Shown in pieces: positions 1 through 12,751 of a stretch of 64,000 bases of DNA (the stretch's first letter is position 1; every line of letters begins with the position of its first letter). The position numbers and the translations under genes are program-made. The notes under the pieces are model-generated. The model made no database searches. It worked only from the letters and a program-made list of their open reading frames with translations, and was not told where the DNA came from. This stretch comes from Tethya wilhelma (Eukaryota > Porifera > Demospongiae > Tethyida > Tethyidae), in the NCBI GenBank assembly GCA_964030475.1, contig CAXIPT010000011.1:745111-809110 (forward strand), given 5' to 3'.

Positions 1-61
<61 letters not shown>
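1..61. repeat. (TG)n microsatellite
   Basis: Pure TG dinucleotide run at the window edge. It is followed by a CT-rich tract and a CAG acceptor at 96-98. The acceptor opens the exon that carries the TMEM177 start codon, so this is the end of a 5' UTR intron. Confidence 0.95.
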
Positions 62-63
<2 letters not shown>

Positions 64-148
64 TCATAATATGTTGGTATCTCTCTCTCTCTCTGCAGTG
101 ATGTTGGCTGTTGCAAGCTGCATGCTGTGTGTGAAGCTCTAGATAAAA

Positions 149-1770
149 ATGTCTACAAGCAGGATCTACACGATGCGTCGTGCTGTCTACTGGTGTGCTG
201 GGGGACTCCTGCTAATTAACTCACTACCACATGCACTCCCATTAACAATCAGGAAGAGGTATGCCCCTGTGGTAATTACGTCCTAGCTAATTGATCCCCA
301 TGTACGTGTGATATCATGATCCCTTAGTCAGGAGCTCCCTGGCAGTGTGCCTCCTCCTCAGCTAGTAGCACATGTCCACAAGATAGCAGCTGCCATGGTG
401 AGTGCGTGCTGCAGCAATGAAGAGATGATTACATCATTGATAATTGCAGGGACTCCCCCACCCGGAGAACATCAGTGTCTTCATCAGTAGTGGATTCTCT
501 AGCGTCTGTGGAGGCCACCCCTCCCTCCCCCTGGGAGCTGTGGTTGGACTCCCAAGGTATACTCTTCCTTCAGTTACTAGTGTCTGGGAACATATACAGT
601 GAAACCTCCGATAGTGGACCCTCAGAGATAGGGACACTGTATTATAAACCTCTCAACAAAGGACAATTCTTGGTTCCCAAATATTCCAATTCCCTATTGT
701 AGCAATACAAACAGAGCCTCTGAAAAGAGGACAACCTCTCTACAAAGGACAAACAAGCTAAATTTATATTGTCCCCCAAAGTGCATGTCCTTTGTTCGGA
801 GGTTTCACTGTACACTACTATTGATCTGCTACATCTCAAGACCAATGTGTTGTCCATGCCCATGTTTCATGTTTCAATGCCACCAATAGAACCAGTTGAT
901 GTTGTATTATTATCTCTTGTCTCAAGGACGGTGCTCTTCAAGGGTGCTGATGATGTCATAAGGTCAGAGGTGTTCCTGGAGGGAAGACCTGTCGACTGGA
1001 GCTCTGACATTGGTCAGTTGTTGCTCCGCCTCCTGCCCCCCTCTAGCGGGCAAACCAACTTCCGTATAGCGCACGAGATCAGCCATCTCCAGCACAAAGA
1101 CCTCCTGGCCAGGATGCTCCTCTCTCCCTCTCTGCTGCTCCTTGGCTACCACTTTGCAGCGACAGTGTGCAAGTGTGAGTGTTGTAGCAGCTGTATGCTC
1201 TATGTGTGAGAGTCCCAGTTCAGTGTGTCCAGCTGGTGACGACCTGTGCTTGTGTTTGCTCCAGATGTAGTCCCGGCGGCGTTCACTCTCCCTGCCTTCC
1301 CTCTGCTCTTCTCTCTGACACTCGTCGCATATGCTCAGATCAATTCGTCAATTGGTGGGCCAATTACAAGGGGTTGGTTTTAAATCCCCCTCATATTATT
1401 ACCACTGTGTGCAGGTCACTGGCAGGAGTACAGGGCTGACAGGTCGGCTGCTCTGGCCCATCCCAGCTACGCCCTGGGGGGCATTGAACTCATGAAGACA
1501 TACACTCAATTGGACACCCTCTTACGGTTCGCATGCTTCAACGAACATCAGGAATGTGTTAATTAACCATATGCCATCTATTGTTCCAGTCGCCGCCCCA
1601 GTCGTCTGTCGCTGGAGTCATTCACGCAGACCCTCAGCTCACACCCCTCGTTTGAAAGTAAGACTGACCCCTGTCCTCTGTGTGTATGTATGTTAGTGTC
1701 CCCTCTCCCCTCTCTCTGTGCAGAAAGACAGCAGCGATTGGAAGAACTGTGTGCAAGAACTACCAGTTAA
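149..1770 (+). CDS. TMEM177: TMEM177-like mitochondrial inner-membrane protein
   Basis: Eight exons join in phase: 149-258, 328-397, 450-556, 927-1174, 1265-1354, 1415-1526, 1590-1657, 1724-1770, giving 283 residues (human about 311). Recognisable family blocks are GAVVGLP near residue 90, a VDWSS segment, a hydrophobic stretch VVPAAFTLPAFPLLFSLTLV in exon 5, and RADRSAALAHPSYALGGIEL in exon 6. The human protein has matching blocks around GAVVGIP, VDWRSP and SAAYACGGVEF. In vertebrates TMEM177 stabilises COX20 during assembly of cytochrome c oxidase subunit 2; that role is family knowledge. An HEISH string in exon 4 looks like a zinc-protease HExxH site, but human TMEM177 lacks it and I do not read it as catalytic. 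The ATG is the first in-frame Met; an upstream reading is closed by TAG. Exon 1 has its own hydrophobic segment after a basic N terminus, as expected for mitochondrial targeting. Confidence 0.85.
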
Positions 1771-1954
1771 TCATATTCATGATTCTTTAATTACCACAGA
1801 ATTAAAACTATTTAACATTGTCCTTGGCCACACCCACGACCTCGATATAGAAACCATACTAGTAGCTGCTGGTCTAGTTTCCTTGCAGCACGCTTCCATG
1901 GCTTTCAGCAGCCCCTCCAGCTTATCAGCACACTCAGTGAGGAACGCACCCACC
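1771..1954 (+). other. Short intergenic spacer
   Basis: Only 184 bases separate the TMEM177 stop from the next ATG on the same strand. The spacer must hold the 3' end of one transcript and the promoter of the next, unless the two are co-transcribed. I see no clear polyadenylation signal or TATA box. Confidence 0.5.
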
Positions 1955-2477
1955 ATGGATGACTTCAGAAATCTCAAAGAAATGCTCGAGCAAGCCCTGA
2001 AGAGAGAAGCGGAGGCTCTGAGGAAGGTGAAGCACCTTCACGAGCTACTGGCCGAGCGAAGTGCGTCAGGAGGGGAAGGTAGAGACATGAGATTACTGCT
2101 AGCTGGCAGCTGTAGGTTTTATATTGTTGTGATCCACCATAGACTCGGTCAGCGTGCGAGTGGTGGAGACTCCTGACATCTGGGACCAGGAGCTGAGTCA
2201 GCTAAGTCAGGTCTGTGTGTGTGTGTGTGTGTGTGTGAACCATCTAGCTATGATCTGTATTAATTACCCATGATCATGGTGTGTGTGTGTGTGTGTGTGT
2301 ATGTGTGTGTGCAGGACTCCTCTCCTCAGTCTCCTACTCCTGCACTGGTTGTGAGTGGCTCTCCTAGTCTGGCCATCAGAAGCTGTGAGTTTATAGAATT
2401 GTGTTTTCATTTATGGGATCACAAACAACAGCTGCTGTCATGCATTGTCTACACACACACACAGTAAAACCATCACG

Positions 2478-2537
<60 letters not shown>

Positions 2538-3321
2538 TTCAGTGTCACAGCCAAGTAGCCCGACACAAGTTGGAAGTAACATGGTAGGTCTTCTTCTCAC
2601 AACTTTCCTTTTAATGCTGCCATTGTATGGCTGTCTGTTGTTCTGGGTCTTCCCCACCTCTAGGTTGACTTGAGCTCAGTGGAGATGGGATCAAGACGGG
2701 TGAGTGCTGCTAGAGTTAATTGGGATGCCCCTTTGGTAATTGCCAATCTCATCTCTCCACTCAGTCTCATGAAAATATCCGTGGCAATGGTCTTAGTTAC
2801 GGTCTTAGCAACGGTGATATTGGTCAGGACGACTGGCGACCAATAACAGATGAAGATGCCAGATTAGTAACTGTTGTAGGTATTAATTGATGTTTGCAAT
2901 AATTGGTATTATTTTGAGCCAATGTTCTCCAGTCGACTAGTCTGCCTGCTGGCAACAGTCTCCTCCTCATGCCCACTCCCAGGGAGCTGGGGGGCGTCCG
3001 GCAAGAGAGAGAGGTAAGCACACTTTCAGTATCTTCACTGTAGAATGTTAAATTACATTTTTGAAGAGCATAAATTTGGCAGCTTGTTCCAGGCTGTGTA
3101 AACTGTTTTTAATTCCTCAACCATTCTGAATGTTGTTGTTGCAGAAGCCTCCCCCCTCGCAAGGCTCCCCCCGGTGTCTGACCCCCGAGGGCCCCCTCAA
3201 CACCAAGGTAGAGTGCACTAGCTAGAGATCGGGAGGTGAGTAAAAGAGCACTACTTGATTTGCTCCCATAATAATTCCCCAGATGACGAGGAGTGCTCTA
3301 TCAGTGGATGGAATCCAGTGA
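1955..3321 (+). CDS. Unrecognised coiled-coil, Ser/Pro-rich protein
   Basis: I do not recognise the family. Nine exons join in phase: 1955-2060, 2143-2210, 2315-2384, 2543-2583, 2664-2699, 2765-2875, 2933-3013, 3145-3207, 3283-3321, giving 204 residues and a TGA stop. The start has a good context (caccATGG). Residues 1-35 begin MDDFRNLKEMLEQALKREA and form a charged heptad-like helix suited to a short coiled coil. The rest is low-complexity and probably disordered, rich in Ser, Pro and Gly, with several SP motifs that could be phosphosites. There is no signal peptide or membrane segment. The (GT)n donor of exon 2 and the (CA)n acceptor of exon 4 lie inside microsatellites. The final exon could instead be spliced at GTGAGT (3318), bypassing the stop, but I found no in-phase continuation. 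Confidence 0.6.
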
Positions 3322-4379
3322 GTCCATCTCAGATATCAGGAGGGCAATTAACATAGCTGGCATAGTTGGTAGTTGTTGTCTGTAATGTTCTTTCACATGT
3401 TCTCTTTCTCTGCCCTTTTCCGTCTACCCCACCCTCTCCTTGCACAATACACACCCTCACACCNCATAATATGTACATTGGCTATGAGAACCTGTAACAT
3501 TGAATTGTATTTCTTCCCTCAACCAAGTGCAGCTATTACAATTTTAAAGTTTTCTTTGAGAAGGAACCGGTTATGTAACATTTGCAAGAGGTTTTGCTCT
3601 TTTTACAAGCTGTTGTTTAAGCCATGCCTGCTGGCAAGATCCAATTTTTAACTTTCCTTTGAAAATAGAGTACCATTACATAATATCTTACATCATTTTG
3701 ATTCAAATAATGCAAAAAGTTTTACTATAGTCACAGGCTGGTTGTTTATGAGTTGCCTTCTGATATAACTTATTTATAAGACACATAAATGTGATCTTAT
3801 ATGGCTGACCTTTCCACAGTGTGTTAAGTTTTTCCTTTGAAAAAGAACACGATTGCATAACTTCATTCTGACATCATTCTGAATAAGAGGTTTTACACCT
3901 CTCCAAAGTTACTGTTTACAGAGCTGCCTGCTGGCATGTGGTCCCCTCTGCCAGTGGTCTCAGGGTCCCTACCCCACCCAGGCCACGAGGAACACCTCAA
4001 AAATGCACCCTGTGGTCTTCCAATATGGATGTATCCATAGCATTTTTGTTATCAATCTAGAAGCTATTCTAGAAATCCATTTTTTTTGTATCTATATATT
4101 ATAAGCCTGTCTATTTGCACCAGGTATACAACATTGCATGAAATTCATTTTTGTTTTCTTGATGGCTTGTCCCAGCTGGTGTCACGTAGTCTATTTCCCT
4201 GTTTGTGTTGTGTGGATTCAAATGTGATATAGAGACTGTATGACCCCAGGCACGTATATATGTGTTTTTCTGTGGTGTATAACTTTATGCTTGTGTGTAC
4301 AAATATGGTCAATTTCTTCGAATGTGAACTTTGAACGTTAGCTTTAAAGAAAAAGTCTAAATTTTATTTTACTCGAAGA
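3322..4379. other. Non-coding stretch with an assembly join
   Basis: AT-rich sequence with no supported exon on either strand. A single N at 3464 marks a join. The N-terminal exons of GOSR2 should lie between 3322 and 5311 but I could not find them here, so sequence may have been lost at this join. Confidence 0.5.
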
Positions 4380-4665
4380 ACTGGAGGGTTGAAAGTGTGA
4401 CCCTTGTGCAAGTGTGAGGGGGTGGAAGTGTGACCCCTGTGAGCCTGTGAGGGGGTGGAAGTGTTACCCTTGTGAGCCTGTGAGGCGGTGCAAGTGTGAC
4501 CCTTGTGAGCCTGTGAGGCGGTGCAAGTGTGACCCTTGTGAGCGTGTGAGGGGGTGGAAGTGTGACCCCTGTGAGCCTGTGAGGGGGTGGAAGTGTTACC
4601 CTTGTGAGCCTGTGAGGCGGTGCAAGTGTGACCCTTGTGAGCGTGTGAGTGGGTGAAAGTGTGAC
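4380..4665. repeat. 33-bp minisatellite, about 8.5 copies
   Basis: Tandem array with a 33-base unit containing GTGACCCTTGTGAGC then a CTGTGAGGGGGTG-like tail. Units differ at a few positions. The period is a multiple of three, so both strands stay open, giving Cys-rich (+) and Pro/Thr/His-rich (-) artefactual ORFs. No splice-linked coding exon joins it. Confidence 0.9.
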
Positions 4666-5223
4666 CCTGTGATGCGTGTGTGTGTGTGTGGTGAACCCAA
4701 TGAATAGGACCAGGGGGGACATATCAGGAAGAAGTGGCGACCACATTTGCTTTCAGTGGGGTCAAAGTTGTAATTTGATGTCATAAATTAACCCCTTACG
4801 AGCTCAGATATCGTATGGCTCATTCATGCATGTGTGTACTGTACCTAAGAAGCTATAATCAAAATGACCTATCATTAGTATATAATCATTATCAGCATGT
4901 TGTACCTGTGGTTAATGGTATAATATTATATGGCTTTGTTTATTGTCACCGGTGATGTGATATGTATGTATGTATGTACATAATTATGCATTGAGGTGTA
5001 AGGTCAGAGGTCAGGAGATATTAAGACTGGTTTGAGTGTTGCTGGAAGTGTATATGTGAGGGAGTGCTTTTTTTGATGTAAAGTTGTGGAAATATCTAGA
5101 TGTTGCAATCATATGGTTGAAGGTTCCTATGTACCACTGAGCTGTTATTGAACTCATTGGTAATAAGTGGAGCAGAAACTTAATTAAGCTGAATAGTTGA
5201 ATAATTTTGATCCACGTACAATT

Positions 5224-5295
<72 letters not shown>

Positions 5296-5311
5296 TCCCC
5301 CCCTCTCTCAG
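5224..5311 (+). repeat. (CT)n tract forming a splice acceptor
   Basis: An uninterrupted CT run passes through a short C-rich stretch into CTCTCAG, the acceptor of the first recognisable GOSR2 exon. The microsatellite is itself the polypyrimidine tract. Confidence 0.85.
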
Positions 5312-6060
5312 AGCTCTGAAGGAGATGCCAGTATAACCATTGACCAAGCTCTTCATCACCATCAAAGACTAGATGAGGCAAATCGTAGTCTCGATCACCT
5401 CATTTCCCATGGCTCTTCCATCGTGGGCAATCTCAAGTCACAAGGATTCACCCTGAAGGTATATGCTCATGTCTCTAATTAAGCAAATATCCCGGTAATA
5501 TTGAACTAGTTGGAATGTAATATTATATAGCAATTAAACTATGTATATGTTGACCCTTGTTTCTATTAAACCAAATTTGAGTAATATTGAAAGGTAAATA
5601 ATAATAATAATAATAGCAACTCAAATGAATAAAAATATATCTCTAATTAAGTGAGCTTCCGGCAATATTGAAATTTTGATGCTGTGCTTTAGAATGGAAT
5701 GCAGTTTGCTCCAAATGTTAAATGTCTTTAATCTAATTAAAGGAAATTCCGGTAATATCGAAAACAACTATATCGACATGTAGTAATTATTTTTATATGT
5801 GCCTTTATTCTGGGATATATAGCTAGGGCACATGCATTCCTATTGGAACATGATACATGGAATTAAGAGGAATGGACTGTACCCACGGCTTTTCCATTCT
5901 CCCTTGTCTCCCCTCCGCTACATCGCCATGGAAACGGAGGAGATCCCAGACTTACGCAAGATGGAATTTTTAAACAACTGTAAACTAAAGTTGGGATATA
6001 GCTAGGCAATGAACTCACACACACACACACGCACACATACACATGCACACACACACATGC

Positions 6061-6119
<59 letters not shown>

Positions 6120-9100
6120 TGCTTACTTGCGTTTATACTGCTTCTAAGTATGTCCGTTGCTGACATGTAGCCCGGTATGTTGCATGCAATACATAACATG
6201 CTAGAGAGCAACCTAGGGAAGCATTTAAGTGAGTGAATCGTGCGGTCATACACTTGTTAGTAGCTAATTGTACACTCTTGTTTCTAATTGAAGAAGACCA
6301 TTTGGTCGCATGGCTCCCACATGGAGACTTGCCAGGCCCTGTACACATCCTCCCTAGTAGGACAACATGCAGCTTCAATCAATTCTTGATTTTTTTTTCA
6401 CTCTCAAGTCCAAGTAGCTTGTAATTTTCAATGTATTTATAATTATTGTGCCAAATTCTACTCAACTGTTATATATAATCTGGGTTTTTTTATGTTTAAA
6501 ATCTCATCTTGTTTTGTTACATTAAGGTTTCTTGTGGAGTTTTATACCCGTTTTACTAGCCCGTGTGCTTATAATTCATATTGTGGTCTAGTTCTTCAAT
6601 GCATTAAAAAATAATATTATTGTATTTTATTTTTATTTCGTTTTAATGGCTTACGTGTTTCGCTTAATTAAATATTTCCGAGATGTTGGTTAAATTAGAG
6701 AAAGAGATTAACCCCAAAGCTATTTTTATATATCTTCCACATGCTAAAATTCAATATTTGCGATGCAATGGACAATTAAGATAAGTTGGTTTAATTTGAG
6801 AGATTGGGGTCATCAAGTGGTTTTAACCAGCAAGGCCTACAGCATCATGCCATCCTGAGTGTGTGATATACTATATACCAAAGTTTGAAAAACTGTCTGG
6901 TGTCTGCTGGAATGAAATTGGAGATATTGACCATTATGTGGTTCAAATGCCTGGCCAACGTGAAACAGATTCAACCACAATTGGTACAGGTCGTTGTCTG
7001 GGTATTTCTTAATCGGACCTCCTCAATGGTACATCAAATCAGTGTGTTTTTGCTGGAGGGATTTGCTTTCTAACAGAATTAGTCAGCCAACTAAGAAAAT
7101 GTAGTTAGCTAGCTATAGTGCAAAAGTGTTTTTGTTTTTTTAATGCATCCCAAGCTTTGTATCACTGTGATGTGATCGTGTTTCAATCGCTGATGTGTAA
7201 TGGTGATATGCTTGAAGTCTGTGTGCTGTTGATGGTCCTGACGTGTGTCTGTATTGTCGTAGATTGAGTTTGAGGAGGGATGGACACAGTGCTGTAATAA
7301 TGATGTCTAGCTAGCTGTTTTTGATGGGGTGGATCATTGACTGAATGGCTTACTGAATTTGTTCTACATTGGATGGTCTTGCCTTGTTTTACTGGGTTGT
7401 GTTTTTTTGATGTCTGCTCGGTTAATGAAGAAAGAGGGTTGGTAGAAGAACAAAAGTAGTAATTTGTGTGTTTGTGTGTTATCATAGATGAAGCACCAGT
7501 AGAGGAGGTACGACTCAACCTTTTGTTGATTCTACAAGTTCTTTTATGTGTGTGTGTTTCACGATCTGGTAATTCCATTGCTGTGGGATTATTGGAATGT
7601 ATTTTACGGACTTGTCAGCTTGCTCAGCTGAGCTACTTGGTCTTGTGTTATAGAGCTGTGTGTGTGTGTGTGTGTGTATGTGTGTGTGTGTGTGTGTGTA
7701 TGTGTGTGTGAGCAAGTGCGTGCTTGTGTATACGTGCCGGCATGCATACACGCGTGGGGTGTCATTACACAGATTAAGAGAAATCAAATTAGCTCATTCT
7801 ATGCAAATTTATAATTGTCTTGAATTATAACACCTATCATGTTATCTATTACTTTCTCCCCTCCCCCCCTTTATGGCCCGCCCCCTGCTCTAATTGCAAA
7901 ATTATTACATAACCGTTCAGTTATCGGTCTCTTTTATTTATGGATTAGCCAAGTTGCCGTGGAAACGGACTGGCTACCGTTGACGGTGTTTTACGTGGGT
8001 AAATAGTTTCATTATCCCATAATCAAGGTTCAAATCATCCCAACGGCATCGAGACTCAGCGACCAATCAAAGAGTCGTTAAATTCCAATTCGACTTTAAC
8101 GAAGTGAGAAATTTTTTTCCGTGGGAGAGAAGAAAACTTAACTGTCTTTCATTTAATTAGCTAACAGTCACTGTACAGCATTCACCTGTTGCTAAGCGTG
8201 CATACGACAAAATATATACGAACCAAAAACACCTTTTGAAAACCGCATAAAAAGCTCATTTGTCACAAATTCCCCCCCACCCCTGTATGTTATGCTAAAA
8301 TTTGGATAAGATGGCCTCTCTCTCTCTCTCTCTTTTCACTGAAATGATAATTTTTATTGCTTGCTTTGTTCAGACTTGGCTTTACTTGGTGTCTTAAAAG
8401 CTTAGAACATACCCACAAGATTCTAGAGCATTTGTCGCAATATGACATAGCCAATAAGAATGGCCATTTTACATTTTAAAGTATATAATGGTTGACCTAT
8501 CTGACAAGTACATGGTAGGAAGTTCGTTAGTTGAACAGAAAAAAAAAAGTGCAAAAAATTAAGAAATGAACCTTTGGTGACCTAACAATATGCGATCACC
8601 CAACCACAAATGTATTTTAGTGTGCAAAGTTGTTTGTGTAATCCAATAAACTGTGTACGCTGGTTGAGAATTTGTACAAACAGTCTTTGTGTGAACCAGC
8701 TATAATGATAATTGTAATTTTTTATGCCTGTTATCTCTGCTCTTTGCATGTGTGTGCAATAAATCCCTTTTGGGCAATTAACAGCTAATTAGTTCCAGCT
8801 GACCAATTCTCACCAATATAAACTTGTGGTAGACCTCGCTGCCACAATAGTACCATTGACCCTGGAGCTACATTTAGATTTTACTCAGACTCATTTAGTT
8901 TGAAGTTTGTGTCCATTTTTATGGATTTTTGGGGGGCAATATTCAAATAAAAATATCTTGTAGTCTAAAGTGTATGTGCATGTGTGTGTACTGCTGTATA
9001 TCCATTAGAGTTGCTCCACATGTGTGTGTTCCATATGGTTCATGCATATGGCAGTGGGCCTTTGTGATGGTATGTCTGTTTATGCTCTGGATTGCTCAGA

Positions 9101-12100
9101 ATGTTGTCAGCTGGTGTGCTGTGGGGACATCAAATAGACTTGTTTGACCTTTAATTGCAATTGTTATAATATTATAAGAGAGAAAAAGTGAATTTTTATA
9201 GCCAGGAACATCATTTTTGCTGGTAGTTTTCCTATGTTTGTAGCAACAGAGCTTAAGAGTAATGGCTTTTTAGAGTCTTGCCAAGCTGGTGTTAAGTTAT
9301 GTTGTGTTGTGTGTGTGTGTGTGTGTGTGTGTTTGTATGTTTGATCTTCTATTGCATGCACGTGTGTGTGTGTGTGTGCGTGTGCGTGTGTGTGTGTGTG
9401 CGTGTGTGTAACTATGGAAATTGAAGCAGCTGTGTTTGGTGTGTGTGTTAGTAAGTGTCAACACCACTGAATGGAGCTATGATATGCAATATCCTTTGGT
9501 TATGGTATAACGATTACACCATTAACTGGAATTTCTAATTCAATGTTTTGCCACGCTAATACCAGAAGGAGTGGCAATACAGGATGCACACATACACACA
9601 CACACTATCCAAGTATGTTTGAAATTTTAGATCCAATGTAATTCTTTTTGGGATGAATAATTTTAGAAATTTTAAATTTTGCTAATAAAATCTTTTCAGG
9701 AGATAAGTTTGTTCGTTTCCTCACAAGGATGATTGACATATGGTTAACGGTTGTAGAACTCAGGTTAATTTTTGCAATTCATGTTTGACTCAAAGTCATC
9801 AAAATATCAAAGTATATGCCCCAGTTTGTGGCATTCTTTTCATAATAGTATACTCAATCTTCCTACGGATGTGTATCATTTGTTGAGAAGCTGTAAATCT
9901 CATCCTCTCTCTCTCTGTCACTACCTTTCACCAGCTGCTTGCATTGAAAGGTCACATCCTTGCATCTCCTCTTTGTGCTGCTTGGTTCAATGGATATTAA
10001 AGCATTTGTTCAACTAAACCACTACCGAGACCCTTCCATGTGTCACTCTATGGTCAACTTCTGTTCACTATATCCAGCTACCCTGCTTCCACATGTTCTT
10101 TGAATCGAAGATCCACAATGACACACTCACTCATTTCCCTTGGAATGTCATTAGGGGAACATAGCTAGAGTTTGGGTGTCACTGTGATATGCTTTGACTG
10201 TGGTCGTGGAAACAATAGATGAAAAAAATTACCTCTTCCCACCTACTCATTCTTCTATTCACGCAAGAAGCTTCTGGTATAATTCCATTGCTCTTTCATC
10301 CAAGGAAAAAGCCCTACTCTTTCATTTTTCTCTCTCTGTGTGAAGTCATTTAAATATCCTGTCTGGCCAAGGAATGTCTTGGTAGCTATGTAGCTAGTCC
10401 TTTGCACCTGTGCTGGTTTTAGCATGGAAGCTTATGGCTGGAAGCTTAGGGCCTGTATGTCTATGTATTTATGTCATTAGTGAGCTGTTGAGTGGGTGTA
10501 GAGCATTCACCATAAAGGCCTCTCAACCCAGAGTCTCCTGTTAGGGTGCTCAACCAATTCCTGTTTTGTGGTCTTGTTTGGTTGGTCCATAGGATGTGAT
10601 GTTGGGTGATGTGTTGTATACACCATTGTCAAGGTTACCAGTATCAATTAGGCTATTATAAATAAAGATGCAGAAGTCTAGATAAAAAGTCTATTGTATG
10701 GGTATATAGAGAGTACTTTTTATAATATTATATCATGTTTTCATAAATAAAAATGATGTCGTGGTTTAATTCCTGCCACTTTTTGGTGGTTTAGATTTTG
10801 GAGGTGATAAGTAAGACTTAGTGTGTGAAGAGAAAATATCCATGGAGATATAATATGGTTTGTAATACCAGTCACATGACTAACACGAGTGAATTTGATT
10901 GGTTGATCCAAAGTTTGTATACAAAGTCACACTTTCAAATTATCAAATTTGTATTGTTTAGCTCGTAAAATAACGAAACATGCATACACATTTGTTATTG
11001 GTGGAAAAAGCAAACTACTTATAGCTGTGTTAAATAAGTATCGTTCCATCGTGTCAAATTTTCGATGGTTAATATCAAATTTCAAATGGTCTTTAAGTGT
11101 GTCATAAGTTTTAACTATCAGCTACCTAATGGAGACCATGCAAGCACACTGACATTTAACCTTGCGAGGAGAACCCTGTTCATTAGTAGTATATGCTATA
11201 GTGCATATCCAATTGTTTTATTTCCATAGCTACTGCCCTTTACTCCCCCAATCCTTTTCATGGAGCACACATCACATGGAGGACAGCTGCAAGCTGTGAC
11301 AGTTGTGCAAGAGTGTGTTGGCTAGCAACTCCAGAGTAGTGGTGACTGAAACATTTCACCTTTTTCATGTTGGCAATTAACCCTCTATAAATCGGGAATG
11401 CTACTTAACGAACTCAAATTGCCCGATAATTGTCAACCTTTCAGCCTACATATGTAGGCTCACATGCACACATGCACACATGTACACACACACACAGTCA
11501 CATACATCTGGTGCTTTTGTCTGTGCCCCCTCTCTCCCAAACAATTGGATACTTTAAAGGATAGTTTTTGCTCAGCAAATGAATGCCTTTTTGATAGGTT
11601 TTTCAACAAGACCGTGCCCTTTGGCTATATATCTATGCCCTGGGGGCTGTTTTTGACCACCACAAACATAGGGTGGTATCTTAAGAGGATAACAAGTTTC
11701 TCTTTAAAGATTCTCTCATCAGACGGAAAGTTCAAGCCCATAATTTATTTTGCAAATGGATGCTTTGATTGATTGCACATCTACTCGGCATTGAGATGAG
11801 CTTAATTTAATGTGTTCTTTGCCTGGAATTTTGTTTTATTTATTTATTTTTGCTACCCTTTGACTAATGTACTTAGGGCATGTAGTTTTTATGTCTCTAT
11901 AGCAACATATCACTGATTGTCATTGGTATCTGTGTACTCCTTACATTGATGTATCATCCAAACAGCTTGCTTGCAACATTTTCTTGTAATTGAGTGTTAT
12001 AATTTTTCAAATTAAAATGGAAACGGCTTTTGACTACTTTGTAGGGGTGTTTTGTTGGCCAAACTTACACCATAATTTTGTGTTTGTAATACAAGTTAAT

Positions 12101-12465
12101 CTCTCTCTATTTAAGCGTATATCTGAGACACGGTACTAAAAAATAACCATTTTGGTGTATTTGGTACATCAGAATACCAAGAGTTTATAATAATAAGTAA
12201 AGGTATATACTATACTGTTGCATATACTAGTAACCATGGCAACGATTAACATAATAATTATGCAATGTTATGTAGAAATTCAGTTAAAAATCGTAAATAT
12301 CCCCTTAATAACAAATTTAACAAGATATAGGAAATGGTTCCTTTGATTAATTAATCCTTTGTATAGGCATTATTATTATTGGCTGGTTTCATCATCTGTT
12401 GACTTCCAGGTTAGAACGTTGTCTGTGTAAAGTTTCTGGAAGATTATTACAATTTTTTATTTTCG

Positions 12466-12503
<38 letters not shown>

Positions 12504-12701
12504 CTGTGTGGCTGTAGGGAGCACAAAGAAAGTTGTTGGATCTTGCTAACACCCTCGGTCTGTCCAACACTGTGATGAGATTGGTAGAGAAACGAACTAC
12601 ACAGGTCAGTTCTTGATGTTAGTAATCAAATTGTGTGTGATGTGATTTCGTACCTATATATGTAGCTTACTTGCAACACACACACACACACACACACATA
12701 T

Positions 12702-12751
<50 letters not shown>

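Noticed and set aside
1072..1086. Zinc metalloprotease HExxH motif in TMEM177
   Set aside because: The motif HEISH is not conserved in the family and the third ligand context is absent.
3283..5458. Coiled-coil gene and GOSR2 as one transcript
   Set aside because: Splicing from 3317 leaves two bases, and the GOSR2 exon is open only at phase 0, so the junction would hit a stop.
5863..6253. Open frames coding Cys-Val, Thr-His, Leu-Ser or Arg-Glu repeats here and at many other sites
   Set aside because: They are translations of (GT)n, (CA)n, (CT)n or (GA)n microsatellites without splice partners.
11464..11772. 102-codon open frame in the GOSR2 intron
   Set aside because: Begins in a CA repeat, has no recognisable domain, no conserved motif and no supporting splice structure.
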